A stretch of 64,000 bases of DNA from Favolaschia claudopus. Lineage: Eukaryota; Basidiomycota; Agaricomycetes; Agaricales; Mycenaceae. The notes below the pieces were generated by a model. The model saw only the letters and a program-made list of their open reading frames with translations, ran no database searches and had not been told where the DNA came from. The stretch lies in the NCBI GenBank assembly GCA_037176885.1, contig JAWWNJ010000060.1, positions 1,364,001-1,428,000 of the forward strand, in the 5' to 3' direction. Position numbers and translations under genes: made by a program. Of the stretch, positions 12,231 to 21,720 are shown in pieces; position 1 is the first letter of the stretch; every line of letters starts with the position of its first letter.

Positions 12231-13214
12231 CTACGCCGTCAGCAGCTCGACATACCCCTCATGCCTCACCAACCCCTTGAACACCGTCCTCCCCTTCAAC
12301 CAGTCCACCCTCAACACCCCCTGATTCCTGACCTGCACCTCCCTCTCCCCAAGACTCATCCCCGGCACGGGATTCCTCATCGCCTCGTTCCGACACCTCA
12401 GCGAAAACGCCGCCGTCACGCGCGCGACGTCGTGCGGAGTCAGTGCCGCCCAGTCGGCACTCGTTATGCGGGTGTGCATGGCACGGTGAATGGCAACGAG
12501 GACGGCTGCGAGGGAGATGGGCGGGGCGGGGCCTGGGACGCCGGGAGGGAGGGCGAGGTCGATGGGCCAGTGCGGGAGGCGTGGGTGGATGATGCGTAAG
12601 GCCTGCAAGGGAGGATGGAAGGCCCCTTCGCGGAGCTCGAGGGCGGAAAGAGGCGCGCCGGACGGAGGGTGTGTCGAGACGAGGCGCATAGGGACGAAGG
12701 CGCTCGGCGCCAGGTCGAAGTGGAATGCCGGGGACGGCGCGTCGCCGTTGAGGAAGGGGTGGATGAGTTGGGAGGCGGGTGGGGCGGTGGAGGGGAAGTA
12801 CGGGCTGATATTGACGTTATTCACCCACGCGGGGATGGTCGTCCACGAATTCGCCTTCTTGTGACCTGGCTTGAAGGGCTGGGATTGGAGGAAGGCGGGG
12901 ACGGTGGGAGCGAGGAAGGGTGAGGTTTGCTTCGGCGCCGGCGCTGTCCACGATGTGGTGCGCTGGCGCGGAGCCAAAGGCACCCATTGCTGGGTGTATG
13001 CCGACTCGTACTGTGCCGCCGCGTCCTCCGGCCACAGAACGCTATTGGGATTGAAAGCGTTTGGCGAGGGTAGGAGGGAGGCAGGGGGCAGGACGGGGGT
13101 GGTCGCCCCCAGCGGCGAATTGAAGTACGGGTTGGGATATGCAGCGGGATATGCGTATGCTGGGGCGTACGCAGAGGGGTCGGGGTCCGGGACGTATACG
13201 AAGGGAGCAGCCAT
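12231..13214 (-). CDS. DUF6699 domain protein
   Basis: This is an intronless frame of 327 residues. The first about 110 residues are a low-complexity Pro/Ala/Tyr-rich region (YVPDPDPSAYAPAYAYP and similar), likely disordered. The C-terminal half, about residues 150-320, matches the basidiomycete DUF6699 pattern: HPFLNGD, FDLAPSAF, PLSALELREGAFHPPLQALR, ISLAAVLVAIHRAMHTRI, a DWAALTPHDVARVTAAF helix and RVDWLKGRTVFKGL. The biochemical role of DUF6699 is unknown. In mushroom genomes it occurs in expanded sets of cytoplasmic or nuclear proteins, often with such disordered leaders. The start at 13214 is supported by a TATATAA about 45 bases upstream. Strongly GC-biased codon use produces long shadow frames on the other strand, which I ignore. 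Confidence 0.88.
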   Translation of the reverse strand: MAAPFVYVPDPDPSAYAPAYAYPAAYPNPYFNSPLGATTPVLPPASLLPSPNAFNPNSVLWPEDAAAQYESAYTQQWVPLAPRQRTTSWTAPAPKQTSPFLAPTVPAFLQSQPFKPGHKKANSWTTIPAWVNNVNISPYFPSTAPPASQLIHPFLNGDAPSPAFHFDLAPSAFVPMRLVSTHPPSGAPLSALELREGAFHPPLQALRIIHPRLPHWPIDLALPPGVPGPAPPISLAAVLVAIHRAMHTRITSADWAALTPHDVARVTAAFSLRCRNEAMRNPVPGMSLGEREVQVRNQGVLRVDWLKGRTVFKGLVRHEGYVELLTA

Positions 13215-13259
13215 GATTGAGATTGAGATTGAAGACGATAACGATAGAGACTCGTCTTG

Positions 13260-13266
13260 TTATATA
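13260..13266 (-). promoter_or_regulatory. TATA-like box of the DUF6699 gene
   Basis: TATATAA on the minus strand, about 45 bases before the ATG at 13214. This is a positional inference only. Confidence 0.4.
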
Positions 13267-14592
13267 GACCACGGTTCCGACTGCGCATCGAGGTACTGCC
13301 GTAGAGACGCGCAGTCAAATAGAGGCGCTCGAGTCACGCCGGGTGGAGCTTTGCGGCGGAGACAAATCGGAGGAGGGGGAGACGAGCGGATCCCCGATGA
13401 CTGCGGGGTATTAAATAACTTAGTATAGGGCCCAGGCTGACGCATCCATGCGACGCACCGATTGTCTCTTGATATCTGCAATCTATCCAAAACGGCACTG
13501 GGCGTCCCGCGTCTTGCTTTCGGCGCTTGAATGCGTCTTTGGCCTGAATGTACTAAAAACGGGAGAAATGCGCGAGGAGAAGCCACGGTCTAGAGACGGA
13601 GGCGCGCTGTGCTGTCACAGCATGAAGACAAGGGCGCGACGAAGCGCTATGCATTCTGGAGCCAAAGTGCACCGACGAGACGAAAAGAGGCGGTCCAAGG
13701 CTGTGCGTGTCAAAGTCAAAATCTGTCGCCATCAATGCGACATTCGAGCATCGCAACATTTGGCCAAGATGGGACTGCTACAGAAGGTTGAATGGAAGCT
13801 GGTTGATTTTCTGAAATCCGATTCTTTATGGTACAAAATTTATTCGAGAAGCTTTGCGACCTACTTGATATTCTTTGGTGGAACCAAAAAATCCTAAGAA
13901 TAGCAAGCACTCCGGGGAAGAGGCAGTACTATGACTTGCAAGGTTATACCTCGAAAGGAAGGAAAGATGACAAGACAAATGTGGAGACCATAATGCGCAG
14001 CATACTGAGGAAAAGACGACGCTGTCAATGGAACCCAGGTCCAACAAAATAATATTTCAACGTTCGTGCTGGCCGTTGGAAAGTTTCGCTAGATCATCAT
14101 GATAATTGGTATGATAGATGTATGATTGAAGTCAGGAGAAGTACTCACTGGGACCAGAATACTCGAGAATAGCCAGGCGCTTGAACAGCGCCTGAATGGA
14201 GCAGTGGTGGTCCGAAGATTTTCAATTGAGCATCGGGGCAGTGCGAGTGGTTATTTTGAATGAGAGAAAGCAATTCAATAAGAGACTTGAAGGTATTGTT
14301 AATCCATCATAGCCATATTCAATCTAGAACCATCTCATCAAGGACGGATGAATAGCAAAAAAAACCGGTGTTTGAGAAGTCCCCGCGAACAAATGATTCA
14401 TGGGAGGTAGATTTGGACTGCGAAGAGTCTGGCCCTCGAATGCTATAAGTATTATATGATATCGGAGCTTCTCCTGCACCGGCAGATCAAGAATTACCAA
14501 GAGAAATAGATATAAAGCCGCAGCGAGCGAGACGCACCTCAGTCCAGAACTCGCAGACCGAATTAAATAATTCCCCAAGCCGAGAACTTGAA
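13267..14592. other. Intergenic region, no confident gene
   Basis: A plus-strand frame of about 149 codons (13448-13897) is open, but it is Arg/Lys-rich, has no domain, and shows no promoter or splice support. The rest is AT-richer spacer downstream of the first PPPEY-tail gene. Confidence 0.4.
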
Positions 14593-15921
14593 TTACGACT
14601 CGTACTCAGGCGGAGGTTCGCTCTCTCCCATGCTCTCGCGCACGAGGAAGTCCGAATCAGCCTGAGTCATCTCGTTCATCCGCAAGACGAGCATATTGAT
14701 ATCATCCCTGGCAGCCTGGAGTTGGGCCTCGAGATCGACCTGCAGACCTGGTGTCAATACGACAGATGGTAACGTTGGAAGTGTTGTCGTCTCCTCTGCC
14801 GAGGGTTGTCGTTCGTTTTCTCGTCTAGATCCGACAATTCCTTGCCCTCTTGCCCACGGGGTTTTAGGGGTATTTCTTGAGTTGGGAGTCGTCGACGGAA
14901 GGACAGAGAAAGGCGATAGCGTTTGCGTCTCGATCTGTGAATCGAACTGTCGGCTCCGCACGAATCGAGGTCGAAGGTACAGAAATGCGGCAGCGGTCAA
15001 GACCATTAATGAAAGGACAGCAGTAGTAGCGATTGCTGCGATTTTGGCTGGCTTGAACCTGACAATGACAAACGTGTGGGCGTAAACTACAGTACGATGG
15101 AGACACGAAGAGGAAACAACTGCTCACCGTGCGTGCGATGTTGATGCCGTTTGTACAGGGCTTGTGGGAGGTGTTGTACTCGTAGCTGTTGTCGGTCTGA
15201 TGAACACGTCGGATCCGAACATTTTCGAGATTAAGTCACTTACGATGATGTTGATATTGGCAATGTGGAGGGGAGCGAAGAGCTGCTGGAGAATATCGGG
15301 AATCTGAACGATGACATTCGCTGCACGTTGAAGTGAGAAAGGGAACGTACGACTCGGACATCTCCGAAGTGGCGGAAGAAGGTAACGTCGGCGAGGGTGT
15401 TGAAGTATCCAACGAAGTCGCGGGTGGAGATCGAGTTGTGGTTGATTGCAGGAGTCTGAAAGATCACGCTGACTTTTAAGTGGGAAAAGAAACGTACGAC
15501 ATCTCCGAAGTATTTGAAGATGGTGGCGGAATTGGTATCGGCGAGGATGTTGAAGAATCTGATGAAGTCGCGGGCGGAGATGGAGTTCTACTTGATTGGG
15601 TAGCAACAAGCATGGGTCAGCCAGATACTGGCGGAGAGAACACCGCGCGTACGAAGTGGGTGAAAGGGTACTCCCAGATACGAGGGATCGGAGACAAGTG
15701 CTCGGACCATCAGTTAAAGGGCCACCCTGAAAATCAACCCAAATCAGAACATGGGAAGACCAGGATATACGAAGGGAACAAGCCGGAAAATACGTGCACT
15801 GAGTGCCATCCTCATATGAGCAGACAAAGTCCGCCGAATTCAGAATGGTTTGGTGTGTCAAGTTAGAATCGGCATTGTTCTGGGGTGAACAGTGAAGGTT
15901 GTGAGGGTCGGGGTCACCCAT
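14593..15921 (-). CDS. Single-pass membrane protein with PPPEY tail, paralogue A
   Basis: This is the first of three tandem paralogues of a family I cannot name. From the ATG at 15921 the ectodomain has a paired-Cys block (FVCSYEDGTQCTYFPA). After an intron, a short GGPLTDGPSTC block follows. A Ser/Thr/Pro-rich stalk follows, built of duplicated exons (15346-15600). An intron (GTGAGCAG to CATTGTCAG) precedes the membrane exon: FKPAKIAAIATTAVLSLMVL, then TAAAFLY, then a basic stop-transfer (RPRFVRSR). The tail of about 135 residues includes a probable coiled coil (VDLEAQLQAARDDINMLVLR) and ends SEPPPEYES. The topology (outside N-terminus, cytoplasmic C-terminus) is inferred from the positive-inside rule. 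PPPEY fits the PPxY ligand of WW domains, for example Rsp5/Nedd4-type ubiquitin ligases. A TATA-like CCTTATATC lies about 70 bases upstream. No signal peptide is obvious, so an upstream exon may be missing. Confidence 0.65.
15346..15600 (-). repeat. Tandem duplication of stalk-coding exon in paralogue A
   Basis: Two copies of about 110-125 bases lie at about 15346-15465 and 15493-15600. They share ACGTACGA, CATCTCCGAAGT, GGCGAGG-TGTTGAAG, GAAGTCGCGGG-GGAGAT and GAGTT blocks, about 75-80% alike by eye. In the inferred reading frame each encodes a Ser/Thr/Pro-rich stretch with SPPATS and TSEMS. The copies include splice-site-like sequence (GTACGTTC), so exon plus flanking intron were probably duplicated. 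This would lengthen the stalk of the membrane protein. Confidence 0.6.
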
Positions 15922-16669
15922 GAATAGACAATTACACGCCGCTGGGGGGAAAGATCGAGTACTATAGGAGACTGGAGACGGTCAATGACTCAGATATAAG
16001 GCGTTGAAAATTTGACCGTCAAAGTTGGATGGTAATTGCTTAGTGACCAGAGCTTGGATGATTTCATGATTCCAGTGACCCGCGTGCGCATTGTGTGAAG
16101 CTATAGCGATATATTCGGCTGGGTCAATGGCATAAAAGAAAAAGATGTTCCCATGCATGTATCGTTCAGAGCCAGAAGGAAATTCAAGAAATCAGATATC
16201 GATAGGATGATCAACTTTCAAGTCGCTCGCCGCTTGAAGTGGTTCCTTCAGAGCTGCTGTTTTCTGTGATGGAGCGGGGGATGGTCAGTTCCGACACGCT
16301 TAAGTAGAACTTTTTGCATGCTATGTAAGTACTGGCACGATAAGTAACGTCGAGGCTCGCCAATTGCTCGCCAAGCATCAGGCATGAGTCGGAAGTCCAA
16401 TCGGTGTGCCGTTGAGTATAAGTATAGAGTTGACAAGAAACAGAAGCTGAGCTAGGGAAATTTGTGGGTTGGTGGGCTTGGGCAACCAATTCGCGGCGGT
16501 GGAGATGGAGGGAAGAGAGAAAGGTCACATCTCATCACGTGCAACATTATCGGACTGTTCCGGCTTTTACCATCCATCAACTTTGACGAAATTTCAGTGT
16601 TCAATCCGAGACTCGAAATTTGAAAGTATTTTTGTGTCGCTACTAGTAAGTATATATCAGTCAGCTTTA
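15922..16669. other. Spacer between paralogues A and B
   Basis: This holds the promoter of paralogue A (TATA-like element near 15989-16001) and the 3' region of paralogue B. No supported gene. Confidence 0.4.
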
Positions 16670-18052
16670 CTACTCGTATTCTGGTGGAGGTCCATCCTCA
16701 TCAGCATTCTCCCCAACCCTTGCCCACCCGTCGCTTTGTGGCTGCGTCGTTGACAGTGGGTCGCTGATGGGCTGAGCCTCCCTTGACACTGCGGTGTCCG
16801 ACAGTCGCCGCTGCTGCTGCGATACCGCAACTGAAGCGGATATGGATATCACATTTACGCTAGGCCCCGTCAGGGTCGCCGTCGAACGCGTCTGGATCTC
16901 TTGTCCCTCAAGTTCGACGACCTTCTCCCTCGCTGCGTCGAGCTCGTTTTGCAGAACTCGATGAGCGAGCGGACGGCTTATGATTATGTTACGCTTATCT
17001 GTTATTGAGGGCGTTTGGCGGCGGGTATGGGAGGGGAGATCGAAGGGGAGTAATGCTGATCTAGGATGGAAACGCCATTGCGTTCCAAGCGTTCGCATGA
17101 CGGAATGACGGCGTTTGTATAGCCAGATAAATGTGATGCTGACGATGATGAAGAAGGTTAGGATGGCGGCGATGGCGATTGCGGCGAGGGTGCTTGGTTT
17201 TAAACTGCGATGGGTTTCAGCTGCTGGATTACTGTAGATATGATGAACTGAAGAAAGAAAGAAAACTGCTCACTGTGTCGTCGGCGTCGTTGCTGCTGAC
17301 GTTGACGTGGAAGCGATTGTGTGTTGGGTCGTGCCGAAAGTAAGCAGTTGCGTACTAGGAGCGAGGTTTAGCAAAGAACGAAGCATTCGGTTTGAAGCGA
17401 AGAATAGACCGACGTACGATGTACCGGTGAAATCTGTTGAAGATGGGATCGTCGGAGAGATTGGGGAAGAATGAGGGAGGCCTTCCGTGGTGCGTTTGGG
17501 AGGATTATTCGGTGGCGATGGGGATTCGGAGGGATTTGTACCTGAATTCGATCTAGCACGAAGGACTCGTATAGTTAGCGAGGAGTTCGAATGTCGTTCG
17601 CAAAAGGGACAGCAAACGCACGAAGATATTGGAGGTTTTGCGGGGAGGGTATTGGCGTGGTTCACTGTTGATCTGTATCCGTTTACAAGGGAGTTGAAAT
17701 TTGGACATGCATGAACCGAGCATACTATACTTACGACAATGCAACGGGGGAGGAGGATGCGGAAGCGGAATTCAAAACACCGAGGTCCATGTTGGGCTGA
17801 ATGGGACTTGTACAATGCGCGGAGTCTCCGCCTACCAGAGTTCCGTTCTATTAAAGGAGATAAATGGGTAGGTTGGATAAGCGGAACGTTGGTTAGGATT
17901 GATTCAGGGTGACATACCAGAGGTGAATATGTGCAGATGAAAGTACCGTATTCGCAGAAGATCAAAGTGCGAAGACCCTGCTTAGGCGGCAACTCCCAGG
18001 TCAAAGGCTCGGCTTGCTGGGAGGATGGGCATAAGCTGGTACGAGAGCTCAT
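16670..18052 (-). CDS. Single-pass membrane protein with PPPEY tail, paralogue B
   Basis: This is the second member of the tandem family. The ectodomain exon holds LIFCEYGTFICTYSPL. After a short intron comes RNGTLVGGDSAHC, the same C-x-Y...C-x-Y then N/D-G-x-L-x-G...C plan as its neighbours. Next are a Ser/Thr/Pro stalk (SPSPPNNPPKRTTEG, SISPTIPSS-like) and a stalk end rich in Thr. The membrane exon then gives LAAIAIAAILTFFIIVSITF, followed by IWLYKRRHS. The tail contains RVLQNELDAAREKVVELEG, a heptad-like coiled coil also present in paralogue C, and ends GPPPEYE at 16670. The true 5' end is unclear. The first in-frame ATG is at 18052, but the frame is open to a splice acceptor at about 18097. 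An upstream exon near 18600-18640, with a hydrophobic leader and a GTGAGT donor, could supply a signal peptide. Confidence 0.65.
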
Positions 18053-19244
18053 AGATGGAGCGGAGAGCGTCCGGGGAGACAGGATTCCCGTATATATCTG
18101 GTGGCAAGATGAGTTAAGTATATGCCAGCGGCAGTCTGAGGTCCCCCCGCGCTACACAAAGCGGTTGACGGAATCATGATTTCATGTGGATGGTTCTCAG
18201 CCACACGCTATATGAATCTAGCTTGATCTTTCAGCGCCGGTGCAGCAAGTAGAATGGAATTCGATACATGTCCGACCGCGTAAGGTTCTCGCCTTCGTGC
18301 CCTGTCCATTTTATTGCTGAAAAGAAGGTCTAGAGCCTGGAAGACGTAGCTAGTTATCGCTCAGATCATATACGTCGTATTGGTGAACGGCAGATAGAAA
18401 TCAACCAGTTTTTGTTTGATTTCCGTGCAATCCCAGTTGGTTACATCATATGGCTGTTGCGGCACTGGCAAAAGCGCCTCGGATGAGTGCCTATTGTGAT
18501 TGGTCCTCGCGTCGCACGTGTAATAGCGAGTGCAGTGGCTGAGGCTGAGGCCTGAGGAGGTGCCGTAGATGAGCAGAAGGTCACAAGAAAAATGAGTACG
18601 ACACTCACCGAAATGAAATTGGGAGGCGTTGATATCGTAACCAAATAAAAGCGGAGCCTACATTGCGAGACATATGAAGCTGGCGCAATATCAAGGCGAC
18701 ATCCGAGAGCAGAAGAGCGGCTTTCATTACGACGCGTCTTGTGCTCGCGAAAGGGCGATGTTGTTCGAAGCCTCTCTCAGAGGCTTATCCGACGTCAAGA
18801 GTCAGAGGACGCCATTTAAGCATTATTAACCCGCCTCGACCGCGTAACTCTTGCAGGTCACCTTTGAAAGTTGTTTTGTTTCGTATTCAGACCCGTAGAG
18901 GCAGAGGCAGCCGCAGGACAAGTCAGGAGATGAAGGAAGAGGCAAAGGAGCGACGTGTTACATGTCACAGATGTCACTAATTCACGTGACTGACGCGTCG
19001 CGTCGCACGAACGCGGGCACGACCGTGTTCCGGATTCGAATTTAAAGGACTCGGCCGGAGATCTGAGAAATTCAGATAATTTCTAAGTTCAATTGTTTGA
19101 TACGCGCTTCGTGTACTAAATGCTGGACTAATTAATTTTCGGTCCAATGCCATCCATACTCCGATCCAGCCGTTCCAAAAACCTCCTCCGGTCTTGACTC
19201 AAGACACAAAGCGTTTTGTGTGGGTAATTATATGTGAATAAGAT
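18053..19244. other. 5' region of paralogue B and spacer
   Basis: This includes the putative leader exon of paralogue B. A minus-strand frame at 18441-18644 has a hydrophobic run, SVSVVLIFLVTFCSS, next to a GTGAGTG donor. The conserved intron end ATACTTAACTCATCTTGCCACCAG (near 18098) closely resembles the same point in paralogue C. The rest has no supported gene. Confidence 0.4.
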
Positions 19245-20726
19245 CTACACGTACTCGGGTGGAGGTTCATTCTCTCTAGCCATTGCCCATCCAAAAGCTT
19301 GAATCTCCTCCATATTTGCATTCATCTCATCGATCCGCCGGACAAGCAGATTTATTTCTGCGTTCGCGGCTTGGAGCTGTATCGCAAGATCGCTTTGGGG
19401 CGCCGGATCGGGAGAATGTAAATGTTCTTCTTCGAGTACTAGTCCGGCAACCTTCTCTCTCGCTGCGTCGAGCGCGTTTTGAAGTACCCTCTGAGCGAAA
19501 GGATGTCTTGGCAAGCCTATGTTGTGTTGGGCGCTTATCGTTTGGTGGCGACCGTGAATTCTATTCAGGGAGGAGGTGTTGGATATGGCCATGGGGAGAT
19601 CGAAGGGGAATATTGATTGAGGATTCGAGCGTGATTCCGCTGCTGGTTGGGGCGTTCGCACGAAGGAACGATTATTACGCCGTTTGTACCAGATGAATGC
19701 TGCGACGCCGACAATGAAAAAGGTCAAGATGGCGGCGAGAGCGATGGCGGCGACTATGTTTGGTTGCGAACTGTGATGCATGGCGATAGCTTTCAGCATC
19801 TGCATTCCCTCTATATCATGACACAAAGAGAAAACTGCTCACTGTGTTGTTGCTGATTTTGCATGCGGTGGGTCTGTAAGAGAGATTGAGTATTGTGTGG
19901 TATTGGCCGTAGTAGATCTAGATTGTGTGCTGGGGCCGGGATTTAGCCAACACCGAGCGCGTCTGAAGGGAGGAATAGACGTACAGTGTTGTCGAACTTG
20001 AAGATGAAATCGTCGAAGAAATTCTGAATCCCGAGTGTGGTGGACTTGTGGTAGTGATTTGGTGAGCATTCGGTGGAGCCACCGTGGCATTACCTGTGCC
20101 GTGAGTTGATCTAGCAAGCAATTTTGGATTGTTCCTAAGAAGGGTGCTCGTTCGCAGCAAAAGTAGTATACGCACTGCGCCGATATCATCTGGGGCGTAT
20201 GAGGTATTGTAATAGTGGGTATAATAATCGACTGATCCACAGGTGATTTTCGCGTCGTCGTCGTTGTTGTTGACCTGGATCCGTAAAACAAAACGTGAAT
20301 GTCGGGATGCCCGTACGGAATACAGATATGAGCGAGCATACGACAAGGGAAGGAGGGACGTGAATGAAGCAGTGCTGTCCGAGCCATCTTGAAGGAACTC
20401 CAGACACTTGCCCTCCGTGGCCGTGCCTGCTAGACGTCCGTCCTGGTGAAAGGATTGGATTAATGAGACTGTTACCCAGGGGCAAGGTGACGTACCACGG
20501 AGCCATACATGCAGGTACGAGTGGTATAAGTGCACGTTATGATGCTGTTGCTAGCATCTACACTCGCCCCCCTCAAATGCGCACCCTTTTGGACCGCTGG
20601 ACAATCCTCGGTGGTGAAGACCATATGTGCTGCAGAAGTGGATGGCGTGGGGGGCGTGCGACGGTAGCATGATAAATTGTATCTGGAGGCAACATAAGTT
20701 AAGTATACGGTAGTCTCTTCACCCAT
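19245..20726 (-). CDS. Single-pass membrane protein with PPPEY tail, paralogue C
   Basis: This is the third tandem paralogue. From the ATG at 20726 the ectodomain runs through IITCTYTTRTCMYGS. After a GTACGT intron comes DGRLAGTATEGKC, matching the Cys spacing of A and B. Further small exons encode Asn/Ser/Thr-rich stalk, such as NATVAPPNAHQITTTSPP. The last exon encodes the helix AAIALAAILTFFIVGVAAFI and basic KRRNNR. Then come PFAQRVLQNALDAAREKVAG and SDLAIQLQAANAEINLLVRR, which resemble paralogues B and A respectively, and the end ENEPPPEYV at 19245. Paralogue C thus carries both coiled-coil elements and may be closest to the ancestral form. No catalytic domain is seen; a receptor, adaptor or wall-sensor role is inference from topology only. 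The N-terminal exon lacks an obvious signal peptide. Confidence 0.65.
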
Positions 20727-21300
20727 CAAAGTGTCAATGTTGTTTATGGCCTGATAGAATTATGATAGTATGTCTTAAATGTGATAGAGTAGCACAAAGC
20801 GATGTTTCTAAGCCAGGCTACCTGGAACTTGATTAGCGTCGTTGCAGTGAATACGACGGAGACGCGCCGCAGGATAGAACCAATTTTGTTTGATTCGCGG
20901 CTCGCCTGGGATGGCTGGGCTGCTGTGAATAGGGTCCATATTTGGTTGCCACAAAGAGGAGATTAATTGCTGAGGACGATGATTAAGTGCTGCTAGCCGG
21001 TGTGTTAACGAGAACCCACCTGTATTTATCGAGCAAGTATGATATGGCCATCCCCGCGAGATGAGCTCACATCCTTACCCGTGCAAATTGGAGAGAAGAG
21101 TTCCCGGATCTGAATCCAATGCTTATCAGAGTCTGATTCGTAGGCGTCTGTGGAGTGCAAAATCAGCTACCTATTGTCTCGTACGTTGAGTAGTGTAAAA
21201 GCTGCTCCGGTCCAAGGAATACCGAAAGTCGATAAGAGGAAGGGGAGAAATGAAGACATTGCCGAGTGAGTATTTTGAGCTTAATGAATCGCAGCAAATA
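20727..21300. other. Intergenic region
   Basis: Upstream region of paralogue C. No supported gene or repeat. Confidence 0.4.
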
Positions 21301-21720
21301 TCACGTCGTCGATGTGGGAGATTTGGGGAATGCGATACAGATAGTAACTTGCTCAGTCGCGGCAACTGAATGCGTGATGCGGCAGAGCTTTTGGAAATCG
21401 ATAGTCGCTGCTAAAGTCCAGTGATCGAAGAAGTCGCGACGGACTGTCAGTCTGTCGCCTAGCCGTGAGTTGGAGTCTGCGATTCGGCGAAACTTGGTTT
21501 GAGGATTGAAGACAATGAGTTGCGCTGCGCTCACCCCGGTTCCATCATAAAAGCCAAGTCTTCGATTGAGTTGGTCGCAAAGGTCAAGAGAAGGAGCAAG
21601 GGTCAGGGTTAAGAACTGAAAACAGAAAGAAGGAATTCACACGGTCACGCTTATTCCTGACGCCTATGCATTTTGTATACATTCATGACTCACCCCAAAC
21701 TTCCAGTTCTTGCTGCTCAT
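21301..21720 (-). CDS. Small hypothetical protein
   Basis: I do not recognise this protein. A start at 21720 (MSSKNWKFG) is followed at once by a good intron, GTGAGTC to TTTTCAG. Exon 2 (FLTLTLAPSLDLCDQLN, then GFYDGTGVSAAQLIVF) stays open to 21301. The product is about 115 residues. It mixes hydrophobic and charged residues in normal proportion and contains one Cys pair. Support is the clean splice pair and the continuous frame; there is no domain. It could be a chance frame. Confidence 0.3.

Noticed and set aside
12261..12923. Several long plus-strand frames opposite the DUF6699 gene
   Set aside because: They are shadows of the GC-rich minus-strand coding sequence, with Arg/Gly-rich composition and no domain.
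15480..15866. Plus-strand frame of 128 codons over paralogue A
   Set aside because: It lies antisense to the stalk exons. Its acidic repeats mirror the duplicated Ser/Pro-rich coding exons of the minus strand.
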